A stretch of 64,000 bases of DNA from CAIQPV01 sp964480365 (GTDB lineage Bacteria; Pseudomonadota; Gammaproteobacteria; Burkholderiales; Gallionellaceae), in NCBI GenBank assembly GCA_964480365.1, contig CAYZPM010000020.1, positions 1 to 64,000 of the forward strand. The letters run 5' to 3'. Each line of letters opens with the position of its first letter. The stretch's first letter is position 1. Below, in pieces: positions 29,172-37,089 of the stretch. The translations under genes and the position numbers were made by a program. The notes beneath the pieces are model-generated. The model saw only the letters and a list, made by a program, of their open reading frames with translations, was not told where the DNA came from and made no database searches.

Positions 29172-29530
29172 GATGAGTCTCCCTAGATTTTTATTGTTGA
29201 TGAATATTGGATGCAACCCGGATTGTCCATCAAGCCAGAAACGCCTGTTTTGGCTAAGTTCAAGATGGACCCAACGAAATCTACAAGATCAAACAAGCTG
29301 TTATCTGTACGCTGCCGCACATATGGGCAGTCAGTGTTTAAAGGTAGCCAATGCAAACCAGGTATGCGATCTGATCTCTGAATAAAATCAGGTGCAAAAT
29401 TTACTGAAACTCGCTGATGCAACGACCATGCAAAGCGTAGCGTAGGTTCTTGCATATTCCGATATATCCATTAATATGCCAAACTCACGTCAGCATGCAC
29501 TTCTTACGCACAAGTTACAAAGGAATAAAC
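29172..29530. other. Divergent intergenic region
   Basis: Between the peptidase (minus) and the GGDEF protein (plus). It should hold both promoters. No repeat or structured element stands out. Confidence 0.5.
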
Positions 29531-30799
29531 ATGGCATCGCAAAGAATCCAAGGCTATCCCATCCTGATTATCGGAGCTGGACGCGGAGGATATGCCCTTC
29601 TTGAGATGTTCATGGAAGACAGGTTGGTTAAAGTTATCGCTATAGTAGATACGAATCCTGCTGCGCCTGGAATCGAACTGGCTAAAAGCCATGGGATTCC
29701 AACCTATACCGATGCTGGTGATGCGCTGCGGGCCTGCAAAGACTATCCGGACTGTATCATTTATAACTTATCGCACGATGAGGCAATCACCGCAGAGGTG
29801 GGCAAAGTTTTTGGCGATAATAAAAGGGTGGCAAGCGGTCTTGAAGTCAATCTGTTCTGGCAAATGGTGACGAACCTGAAGCAGGTCAAGGGGGAACTCG
29901 AAAAAAGCCAGAATCAGTTGCAAGCCATTATTCATAACGCGATGGATGGCATCATCACGATCAATGAAGCTGGGGAGATTCATGGATTCAACCCCGCAGC
30001 CGAGCAAATATTTGGTTATGCACAGCAGGACACATTAGGCAGAAACTTGAACATACTGATGCCCGAGCCTTTTCGAAGTGAACACGCATCCTACGTCAAG
30101 CGGTATTTGCAGACTGGCGAGGCAAAGATCATAGGCATACGCGGACGTGAGGTGGTAGCCGTCCGAAAAAATGGCGAACAGTTTCCCATGGAGTTGTCCG
30201 CATCGGAAATGATATTGGGTGGACAGCGTTACTTTATCGGCATCGTCCGGGATATTACAGAACGCAAACGGACCGAAGAAAAAATAGCGCATTTGGCTCA
30301 CTACGATTATTTAACAGACCTTCCGAACCGAGCGCTGTTTTTGGATAGCCTCGAACATTCCGTTTCTCTGGCCAAGCGAAATAAATTCAAAGTGGCCGTG
30401 TTGTTTCTCGATCTGGATGGATTCAAAAAGGTCAACGACACGCTGGGGCACGATGCGGGTGACCTGTTGTTACAGGAAGTTTCCAAGAGACTGAAAGTGA
30501 CCATAAGAGCATCGGATACGGTAGCGCGAGTGGGCGGGGACGAATTCATCTTTGTGCTAAACGAAATTGGATCAGATGAAAACGCCGCATTGATGGCAAA
30601 TAAAATAATTACCGCATTGTCTGAGCTGTTCGAACTAAAGGGGCAACGATGTCATGTGGGAGGCAGCATTGGCATTTCCCTATACCCGGATGGTTCCAAA
30701 GACCCTGAAACGCTTATCAAGCAAGCTGATGACGCAATGTATCTGGCAAAGCAAAGCGGGAAAAACACTCATAAATTCTATCGGGATGTGTTGCCATAA
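29531..30799 (+). CDS. Rossmann-PAS-GGDEF diguanylate cyclase
   Basis: From the ATG at 29531 (AAGGAA upstream) about 422 residues. Residues ~8-130 form a dinucleotide-binding Rossmann fold (PILIIGAGRGGYALLEMF, then AIVDTNPAAPG), ~150-255 a PAS domain (IIHNAMDGIITINEAGEIHGFN) and ~265-420 a GGDEF domain with an intact active site (VARVGGDEFIFV) and an upstream RxxD inhibitory site (RASD). It should make cyclic-di-GMP under control of a bound nucleotide or redox cofactor and a PAS signal; ligand not known. The Rossmann sensor in front of PAS-GGDEF is unusual. Confidence 0.9.
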   Translation: MASQRIQGYPILIIGAGRGGYALLEMFMEDRLVKVIAIVDTNPAAPGIELAKSHGIPTYTDAGDALRACKDYPDCIIYNLSHDEAITAEVGKVFGDNKRVASGLEVNLFWQMVTNLKQVKGELEKSQNQLQAIIHNAMDGIITINEAGEIHGFNPAAEQIFGYAQQDTLGRNLNILMPEPFRSEHASYVKRYLQTGEAKIIGIRGREVVAVRKNGEQFPMELSASEMILGGQRYFIGIVRDITERKRTEEKIAHLAHYDYLTDLPNRALFLDSLEHSVSLAKRNKFKVAVLFLDLDGFKKVNDTLGHDAGDLLLQEVSKRLKVTIRASDTVARVGGDEFIFVLNEIGSDENAALMANKIITALSELFELKGQRCHVGGSIGISLYPDGSKDPETLIKQADDAMYLAKQSGKNTHKFYRDVLP

Positions 30800-30842
30800 A
30801 ATTCTGGAGAATAAATATGTACCAAATGACCGGGTGATAATT

Positions 30843-31226
30843 TCATCCGACATCCCCATCCACATAAAACCATCGTCCAGCTTCATGCACGAAACGGCTG
30901 AGTTCATGCAAACGATGCGCACGACCATTTACTTTATATCGCGCTACGAATTCAACCACAGCGTAATCCGGTTGTTGCTGCTCATAACGCTTTACTTCCA
31001 GTCCCAGCCATTTTGTGGCGACATCCTCCGCCAGACCCAGCGCAACGGGGCGCGTGGAGGGATGCCAAGTCGATCGCAGGTAATCTTCGCGCAGCAAGGT
31101 GTAAGCAGTATAACGTGAGCGCATCAATGCTTCTGCAGTAGGGGCGATCTCGCCACCGTCCAGATAGCGCCCGCAGCAGTCCGTGTATTTTTGGTTGCTA
31201 CCACATGGACAGGCTGTTGAGTTCAT
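30843..31226 (-). CDS. YchJ-like SEC-C motif protein
   Basis: 127 residues, UPF0225/YchJ type. An N-terminal SEC-C zinc-binding motif (CPCGSNQKYTDCCGRY) is followed by an NTF2-like domain (ALMRSRYTAYTLLREDYLRSTW). The role is unknown; SEC-C motifs bind zinc and occur in SecA and many nucleic-acid- or protein-binding contexts. Confidence 0.88.
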   Translation of the reverse strand: MNSTACPCGSNQKYTDCCGRYLDGGEIAPTAEALMRSRYTAYTLLREDYLRSTWHPSTRPVALGLAEDVATKWLGLEVKRYEQQQPDYAVVEFVARYKVNGRAHRLHELSRFVHEAGRWFYVDGDVG

Positions 31227-31254
31227 AGCTATAAATCCGGGATATCCAAATGCA

Positions 31255-32244
31255 TTACGCCTGCCACAGCGGCGGCTCCTGCATCAGCGCGATCTGCTCG
31301 CGCAATTCGAGGATGCGGTCCTGCCAGTAGCGCTGGGTGTTGAACCACGGAAACGCTTGTTTGAAGGCTGGATCATCCCAGCGCTGCGCCAGCCACGCCG
31401 AGTAGTGAATCAAGCGCAAGGTGCGCAGGGCTTCAACCAGATGCAATTCGCGTTCATCGAAGTCGTAAAAGTCTTCGTAGCCCGCCAGCACGTCACCCAT
31501 CTGCCGCACCATGTCGGCGCGCTCGCCCGATAGCAGCATCCACAAGTCCTGCACCGCAGGCCCCATGCGACTGTCGTCAAAATCCACGAAGTGCGGGCCG
31601 TCGTCTGTCCATAGCACGTTGCCTGCATGGCAGTCGCCGTGCAGGCGCAACGTACTCACCTCGCCCGCGCGATCATAGCAGTGGCGCACACCGTCCAGCG
31701 CCTGCGCTGCCACGCTGCTGTAGGCTGCAAGCAGATCCCCCGGAATAAAATCATGCGCCAGTAAATAGTCGCGCGGTGTCACGCCAAATGAAGCGATATT
31801 CAATTCGGGGCGATGCTGAAACGGCTTGAGCGCGCCGATAGCGTGGATGCGCCCGAGAAATCGCCCCATCCATTCCAGCGTATCGCGGTTTTCGAGTTCG
31901 GGTGCACGTCCGCCGTGTTTTGGGAAAACGGAAAAGCGGAATCCCTCGAAGTTGTGAAGCGTCTTCCCGTCTAGCGCCAGCGCCGGCACAACCGGAATTT
32001 CGCGCTCAACCAGCTCCTGCACAAAGGCATGCTCTTCGAGAATGGCGGCATCCGTCCAGCGCTCGGGGCGATAAAATTTTGCCACCAGCGGTGCGCCTTC
32101 TTCCATGCCGACCTGATACACGCGGTTCTCATAGCTGTTGAGCGCCAGCAGACGACCGTCGCTACGGAATCCCACGCTTTCCAACGCGTTCATCACGCAG
32201 TCGGGGGTGAGTAGTGAGTAAGAGATGTCCGTTTTCGTGTCCAT
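31255..32244 (-). CDS. srkA: Stress response kinase SrkA/YihE-like
   Basis: 329 residues, full length for SrkA (RdoA), an aminoglycoside-phosphotransferase-fold Ser/Thr kinase that protects cells from stress-induced death in E. coli. Visible are the N-terminal NRVYQVG strand, the catalytic loop LRLHGDCHAGNVLW and the metal-binding FVDFDDSRMGPAVQDLW. The YchJ-like gene follows at a 28-bp spacing on the same strand. Confidence 0.92.
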   Translation of the reverse strand: MDTKTDISYSLLTPDCVMNALESVGFRSDGRLLALNSYENRVYQVGMEEGAPLVAKFYRPERWTDAAILEEHAFVQELVEREIPVVPALALDGKTLHNFEGFRFSVFPKHGGRAPELENRDTLEWMGRFLGRIHAIGALKPFQHRPELNIASFGVTPRDYLLAHDFIPGDLLAAYSSVAAQALDGVRHCYDRAGEVSTLRLHGDCHAGNVLWTDDGPHFVDFDDSRMGPAVQDLWMLLSGERADMVRQMGDVLAGYEDFYDFDERELHLVEALRTLRLIHYSAWLAQRWDDPAFKQAFPWFNTQRYWQDRILELREQIALMQEPPLWQA

Positions 32245-32261
32245 GGCGAAACAAGCATACC

Positions 32262-32378
32262 GTCATTCCCGCGCAGGCGGGAATCCAGTTGATTTAATGA
32301 TCCGCGCGTGGCGCGACAACAAAAGTTTTGTCCGCTACGCGGATTTTTTGTTTTGCTGGATTCCCGCCTGCGCGGGAT
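32262..32378. repeat. dRS3-type inverted repeat pair, second copy
   Basis: Left arm 32262-32288 (GTCATTCCCGCGCAGGCGGG...) and right arm from 32356 match the pair at 4521-4641. The right end is altered to GGGATAAC, joining directly to the hairpin repeat at 32379. Confidence 0.8.
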
Positions 32379-32429
32379 AACCAGCGACTTGGCTGGCGTT
32401 GTTTGCCAGCTTAGCCGAATGGCTAGTAG
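32379..32429. repeat. Double-hairpin repeat, copy 1
   Basis: Two adjacent hairpins: GCTGGC/GCCAGC and AGCC-GAAT-GGCT. The second copy at 33098-33148 keeps both stems with paired changes. Located after the DUF1415 gene on the minus strand. Confidence 0.7.
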
Positions 32430-32446
32430 TTCCATCAATGACCGCC

Positions 32447-33037
32447 TTATTTAATGTTCTTATCTTTCTGTACGTCCGCCAGGCCAAGTTCATTCCAGCC
32501 TTCATGTCCCAAGCGGCGCATAGTCTCGATATTTTTATCGAAAATCTGCGCGGCATCGGGGAACGCTGCCACGGCTTGCTCGATACTGGCTTCGCGCAGT
32601 AAATGCAGGGTAGGGTAAGGCGAGCGGTTGGTGTAGTTGGTTATATCATCCGGCTCGGTATCGGCGAATTGATATTTCGGATGCATGCTTGCCACTTGTA
32701 GCTCGCCATCCAGATCAACTTCCACCAGCGCTGCCTCCACCACTTCCAGAAAATCGTTGTAATCGAGGAAATCGGTAAGCACATGGGGATGAATCAACAG
32801 TACGGTATCAATAGCAGAAGCACTCGACTCTGCCAAAACCTCAAACTCACCCAGCAAATCGCGCAGCAGTTCCTCGGGCGTTTGCGCCGCGCTCACCACA
32901 TAACGGATCTGGTTTTTGACTTGCACCCCTTTGGCGAATGGGCACAGGTTGAGGCCGATCACCGCGCGCTCCAGCCATAGCTTGGTCGCGGCGATGGCAT
33001 CTTCGTTGGATACATTAGTATTCATTCTGAAATCCAT
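32447..33037 (-). CDS. DUF1415 family protein
   Basis: Translation probably starts at the ATG at 33037 or 33025 (about 193-197 residues). DUF1415 features are TKLWLERAVIGLNLCPFAKG near the start and ASMHPKYQFADTEPDDITNYTNRSPYP in the middle. The family is widespread in proteobacteria, with no known activity. It is bracketed by two copies of the double-hairpin repeat. Confidence 0.85.
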   Translation of the reverse strand: MDFRMNTNVSNEDAIAATKLWLERAVIGLNLCPFAKGVQVKNQIRYVVSAAQTPEELLRDLLGEFEVLAESSASAIDTVLLIHPHVLTDFLDYNDFLEVVEAALVEVDLDGELQVASMHPKYQFADTEPDDITNYTNRSPYPTLHLLREASIEQAVAAFPDAAQIFDKNIETMRRLGHEGWNELGLADVQKDKNIK

Positions 33038-33097
33038 AAACCGTTCGGCCTGATCTTGTCGAAGGCCAGCATTGGTGCAAGGCTGGCGGTTCGACAT

Positions 33098-33148
33098 AAC
33101 CAGCGACTTGGCTGTCGTCTTTTGACAGCTTAGTCGAATGGCTAGTAG
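33098..33148. repeat. Double-hairpin repeat, copy 2
   Basis: Same element as 32379-32429. Stem 1 is GCTGTC/GACAGC, where the G-C pair of copy 1 is replaced by T-A, so pairing is preserved. A 17-nt piece of it recurs inverted at 49233-49249. Confidence 0.7.
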
Positions 33149-33187
33149 AACATCAAGCTCACCGCGAACGGTAAGTTGTATAAAACT

Positions 33188-34546
33188 TTAGCGACCACGC
33201 CCACCGGAACGGTGCAACACGGGTGCTGCACCACGGCCAGCGCCATGTCCAGCCGATGGTTTGCCTGCCGCCCCACTACGCGGCTGCCCGCCCCCTGCTC
33301 GTGGCGCGGCCTGAGTACGGCTTTGTCCTTGGCCACGTCCCTGGCCTTGTCCGCGTCCACCTTGACCGCGATTTTGCCCGTTAAGAATCGGCTCGGCCTT
33401 AATGCGCGGATCGGGTTCGAAGCCCGGTATCTGCACCACCGGAATTTCGCGCTTGATCAGACGCTCGATGTCCTTCAGCAACTTATGTTCGTCGATGCAC
33501 ACCAGCGAACTTGCCTCGCCTTCGCTACCCGCACGCCCAGTGCGGCCGATACGGTGGACGTAATCTTCCGCCACATTGGGCATCTCATAGTTGACCACGT
33601 GCGGCAGCTCGATGATGTCGATTCCGCGCGCGGCGATATCGGTCGCGCACAGCACTTGCAGCTTGCCGGTCTTGAATTCCGCTAGTGCACGCGTACGCGC
33701 AGCCTGACTCTTGTTGCCGTGGATAGCCATGGCGGTGATGCCGTCCTTGTTCAAATGCTCCGCCAGGTTGTTCGCGCCATGCTTGGTGCGAGTGAACACC
33801 AGCACCTGAAACCAGTTGTGTTCCTTAATCAATTGAGTAAGCAGTGCGCGCTTGCGTTCGCGATCCACCGGGTAGATTTTCTGCGAAATCAGTTCGGCGG
33901 TGGCATTGCGGCGCGCTACTTCGATCAGCGCGGGATTATTCAGCAGACCGTCGGCCAGCGCCTTGATCTCGTCAGAGAAAGTGGCGGAGAACAGCAGGTT
34001 TTGCCGCTTTTTTGGCAGCAGCGCGAGGATCTTTTTGATGTCGCGGATGAAGCCCATGTCCAGCATGCGGTCGGCTTCATCCAGCACCAGAATTTCCACA
34101 TGTGACAGATCAACCGTCCTTTGCTGTACGTGATCGAGCAAACGTCCGGGAGTGGCAACCAGAATATCCACGCGGGTTTTCAAGCGCTGAATTTGCGGGT
34201 TGATATTGACCCCGCCGATCATGGTCATCGAATTCAGCTTCAGGTATTTGCCGTAGTCGCGCACGCTTTCCTCAACCTGCGCAGCCAGTTCGCGAGTGGG
34301 GATGAGTACCAGAACACGGATTGGAGATTTACCGGTGGTGGGTTTCGCGGAAGCGGAAAGAAGTTGCAGGATGGGCAGGGTGAAACCGGCGGTCTTGCCG
34401 GTGCCGGTCTGCGCGCCGCCCATCAGGTCGCGGCCTGATAGCACGACAGGAATAGCCTGTGCCTGAATCGGCGTGGGTTCGGTGTAACCGCGCTCGGAGA
34501 CAGCGCGGAGAATTTCTTCGGACAAGCCGAGATTTGCAAATGACAT
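33188..34546 (-). CDS. rhlE: DEAD-box RNA helicase RhlE
   Basis: 452 residues with all DEAD-box motifs: PTPIQAQAIP (Q), AQTGTGKTAGF (I), PTRELAAQVE (Ia), VLDEADRMLDMGF (II), FSATFSDEI (III), VLCATDIAARGIDI (V) and HRIGRTGRAG (VI). The tail is a long Gly/Arg/Gln-rich disordered region (GRGQGQGRGQGQ...), common for RhlE and likely RNA-binding. Involved in ribosome maturation and RNA decay. Confidence 0.95.
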   Translation of the reverse strand: MSFANLGLSEEILRAVSERGYTEPTPIQAQAIPVVLSGRDLMGGAQTGTGKTAGFTLPILQLLSASAKPTTGKSPIRVLVLIPTRELAAQVEESVRDYGKYLKLNSMTMIGGVNINPQIQRLKTRVDILVATPGRLLDHVQQRTVDLSHVEILVLDEADRMLDMGFIRDIKKILALLPKKRQNLLFSATFSDEIKALADGLLNNPALIEVARRNATAELISQKIYPVDRERKRALLTQLIKEHNWFQVLVFTRTKHGANNLAEHLNKDGITAMAIHGNKSQAARTRALAEFKTGKLQVLCATDIAARGIDIIELPHVVNYEMPNVAEDYVHRIGRTGRAGSEGEASSLVCIDEHKLLKDIERLIKREIPVVQIPGFEPDPRIKAEPILNGQNRGQGGRGQGQGRGQGQSRTQAAPRAGGGQPRSGAAGKPSAGHGAGRGAAPVLHRSGGRGR

Positions 34547-34766
34547 ATAAACCTTTATGAATTACATCGGCCTGTCGCCATGTGTGGCGCCAGTCTTAGG
34601 CAGACGGAGGGAACAACAAACCGGAATCGGTAGCGGGCAATCAAGACTGAAGCGATTGCCGCGCGGCGCATTGTAACAGAGGCGGAACGAGGATGCCGGA
34701 AATCTGGCCGAGCGGCTGGTTGCGTAAGTCGCCGTGCGGGTGGGATTCCCTAAAATTACGCGTTAC

Positions 34767-35174
34767 TTATTCAGGCGTTGCTCTAGCCGCATCTATTTTT
34801 AACATCTCGGCCAACTCCCTTTCCAGCAGTTTCTCATCACCCATGTTCAATTCCACCAAGCGGCGGAGGCTGGTCATGCTGTCCAGGTCGATATGCTGGC
34901 ATTCGATGCCTATGAGCTGCCCTTCCTGATGAATCACCTTGCCTTCCATGGTGATATGTTCGCCACCCTTGCCCAAGGGAAGAACCATGCGGCAGGCTTT
35001 CCCCTTGAGGGCGTTGGCGATAGGTGGTGTCGTTTCAACCAGCGCGCCTTTCAGCGAGATGTCCAGCAAGTGGGCCGTTTGCACCTCATTTACCAGATGA
35101 AAATGCAGTTCCACATCTGCCTGGAAAGGAATGCGCGAAAAATGGCGGGGTTTGATGTTATCCATTGTCTTCAT
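34767..35174 (-). CDS. PilZ domain protein
   Basis: From the ATG at 35174 (GGAGGGAAC upstream) about 135 residues. The PilZ c-di-GMP signature is present (RHFSRIPF with the Arg pair, then DISLKGALVE). YcgR-like short proteins bind c-di-GMP and change motility or envelope functions. It begins 11 bp after the mutarotase gene ends and is likely the last gene of a TerC-mutarotase-PilZ transcript. Confidence 0.88.
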   Translation of the reverse strand: MKTMDNIKPRHFSRIPFQADVELHFHLVNEVQTAHLLDISLKGALVETTPPIANALKGKACRMVLPLGKGGEHITMEGKVIHQEGQLIGIECQHIDLDSMTSLRRLVELNMGDEKLLERELAEMLKIDAARATPE

Positions 35175-35185
35175 GTTCCCTCCTG

Positions 35186-36106
35186 TCAGATTTGCTCTGT
35201 GCTGTACACGACACACAACGAATGGCTAGCGCCAGGAGCTACTGTAACGATGTTGCTAGCCGCGTTTGCGCTTTCCACGCAGACCATGCCGCGATAGCCC
35301 GTGTCGCTGCCGAAGTCGCCCATCCTCGCTGACTTTTCGATCCACGGATTCCACACCACGTTGGAGCGGCTGCCGCTTTTGGCGATGCGGATGCGGCGCT
35401 TGAAACCGCTATCTTCGATCAGGCAATCGGCTTCGGTGTCAATGTATATCCTGTCCACTTCGGAAGCAATCTGAATCGCTCCTTGTTGCGTCCGAGCCTG
35501 CGCGACGCCGACTTTGTCCAGATAAGTGCATTCTTCCATGCCGGTGATACGCAATGCATCCACATCGCTGATGGTGAAATAGGTGTGCAGTGCTTCGCCG
35601 ATTTCGAATTCCGCGTTGCCGGTATTTTCGGTAATCAATTCCGCCGTCAACGTTTTGCCGACGGTTGCGACGAACTGTACACGACAGGGATGAGGCCATT
35701 GGGTTGGAGGCATGAAGTTCTGCGGTAATTCGAAAATAATCCGCGTACTGCCGTCCGGCAAGGCCACGCTCGCCGCCACTTGCCATGACGCCGTACGTGC
35801 AAAACCATGTGCAGGAAAACCGGGTTCGCTGGCATGTGCTCCGAACCAGGGCCAGCAGATAGGCACACCGCCGCGTATGGATTTGCCTTGCACCAGCTTG
35901 GCCACAGGGCTCAGCCAGATAACCGGTTGTTCGCCGTTGGGCTGAAAGGTCATGATGTGCGCGCCTTGCAGCGCAATGGCGGATTGCGCGTGGGTGTTGG
36001 CGATGCGCGCAATAATCAAGCCTCCTGCATCCTGAACAAATTCGAGTTGTTCAGCGATACCAAATTTTTTATTCAGTTCAGTGACATTCGACTGACTCAT
36101 ATTCAT
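35186..36106 (-). CDS. D-hexose-6-phosphate mutarotase (YeaD-like)
   Basis: 306 residues, aldose-1-epimerase fold. Family features are IRGGVPICWPWFGAH, HGFARTASW and EALHTYFTISDVDAL (catalytic His/Asp region). It interconverts anomers of glucose-6-phosphate. TerC ends 10 bp upstream. Confidence 0.9.
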   Translation of the reverse strand: MNMSQSNVTELNKKFGIAEQLEFVQDAGGLIIARIANTHAQSAIALQGAHIMTFQPNGEQPVIWLSPVAKLVQGKSIRGGVPICWPWFGAHASEPGFPAHGFARTASWQVAASVALPDGSTRIIFELPQNFMPPTQWPHPCRVQFVATVGKTLTAELITENTGNAEFEIGEALHTYFTISDVDALRITGMEECTYLDKVGVAQARTQQGAIQIASEVDRIYIDTEADCLIEDSGFKRRIRIAKSGSRSNVVWNPWIEKSARMGDFGSDTGYRGMVCVESANAASNIVTVAPGASHSLCVVYSTEQI

Positions 36107-36115
36107 ATCTTTCTA

Positions 36116-36859
36116 TTAATGTTTTCCGTTTGATGTGGCTGACACTTGTTCTTCAACCAGATTGACCACTTTTGCCACCGCAACCTTGTGTGCGGCGAGC
36201 CACATGCCCAGCACGACCACCAGCACGGCGCAAAAGGTGGGAATCAATAAGTAAATAAGGTATGGCATCTCCTCCAATACCGATGCCACGTTAACATCGC
36301 TTTCCAGCATTTCCCCTGCCACATAGCCGAGCAGTCCTCCGCCCGCATAAATAACGAAGGGGAAACGGCGAATCAGTATCAGAACCAACTGACTGCTCCA
36401 TGCGATCAGCGGGATGCTTACCAGAAGGCCAAACACCAGAAGCATGACATTGCCATGCGCCGCTGCCACCACGCCCAGCACGTTGTCCAGGCTCATCATA
36501 AAATCCGCAACTATGATCGTCTTCACTGCACCCCACAGGTACGTATTGGCCTTGATTTTATTCGCATCGGGTTCTTCCTCCTGCAAGAGCAATTTGACGC
36601 CTATCCACAACAACAGGATTGCGCCGACTACCTTGAGGAAAGGGAGTCTTAGCAAACTGACCGTAAAGAACGTTAGCACTATTCGTAACACTATCGCGCC
36701 GATCACGCCGAACATAATGCCTTTTTTGCGTTGCGTCGGCGGCAGGTTGCGGCAGGCGAGCGCAATCACTACGGCGTTATCACCGCTGAGCAATATGTCG
36801 ATGACGATGATCTTGAATACGTCCACCCAAAACTGGGTGGAACCCAACATTTCCAGCAT
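36116..36859 (-). CDS. TerC/YjbE family membrane protein
   Basis: 247 residues with about seven membrane spans and the TerC signature acidic helices (VIDILLSGDNAVVIALA near residue 20 and VADFMMSLDNVLGVVAA near 120). Members have been linked to Mn2+ export or metallation of exported proteins. A yybP-ykoY manganese riboswitch, often upstream of such genes, was looked for and not recognised; instead a small hairpin overlaps the leader just upstream of the start. Confidence 0.9.
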   Translation of the reverse strand: MLEMLGSTQFWVDVFKIIVIDILLSGDNAVVIALACRNLPPTQRKKGIMFGVIGAIVLRIVLTFFTVSLLRLPFLKVVGAILLLWIGVKLLLQEEEPDANKIKANTYLWGAVKTIIVADFMMSLDNVLGVVAAAHGNVMLLVFGLLVSIPLIAWSSQLVLILIRRFPFVIYAGGGLLGYVAGEMLESDVNVASVLEEMPYLIYLLIPTFCAVLVVVLGMWLAAHKVAVAKVVNLVEEQVSATSNGKH

Positions 36860-36869
36860 GATCTATCCC

Positions 36870-36895
36870 TAGCTTGTTTGCGAGCGCAAGCTAGT
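36870..36895 (-). promoter_or_regulatory. Leader hairpin before TerC gene
   Basis: CTAGCTTG...CAAGCTAG is an inverted repeat (8-bp arms, 10-nt loop), and an alternative inner stem TTGCG/CGCAA is possible. It lies about 10 nt before the start codon, so it could affect ribosome access. Function inferred only. Confidence 0.4.
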
Positions 36896-37036
36896 GCGCA
36901 CAACACAGTCCCAATGTTACCGAATTCTTTCCGGATGCGCGGAAGATTATGCACATTCTCTGGCAGAAATCGCGCAAATCTTCTCACCGAAAAGCAAGCA
37001 TGTAGTTAGTTAGAAGACGCGCTCGCTTACGGAAAT

Positions 37037-37066
37037 AAAGAGGGGGCGCTTGCGCGCCCCCTCTTT
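37037..37066 (-). terminator. Rho-independent terminator of typA
   Basis: 13-bp arms AAAGAGGGGGCGC / GCGCCCCCTCTTT with a 4-nt loop, followed on the minus strand by a T-rich run. Confidence 0.9.
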
Positions 37067-37089
37067 AACTTGCCTTGTTAAGCCAATTC

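Noticed and set aside
36860..37000. yybP-ykoY manganese riboswitch upstream of TerC
   Set aside because: The conserved loop sequences of that riboswitch were not found; only a short hairpin is present.
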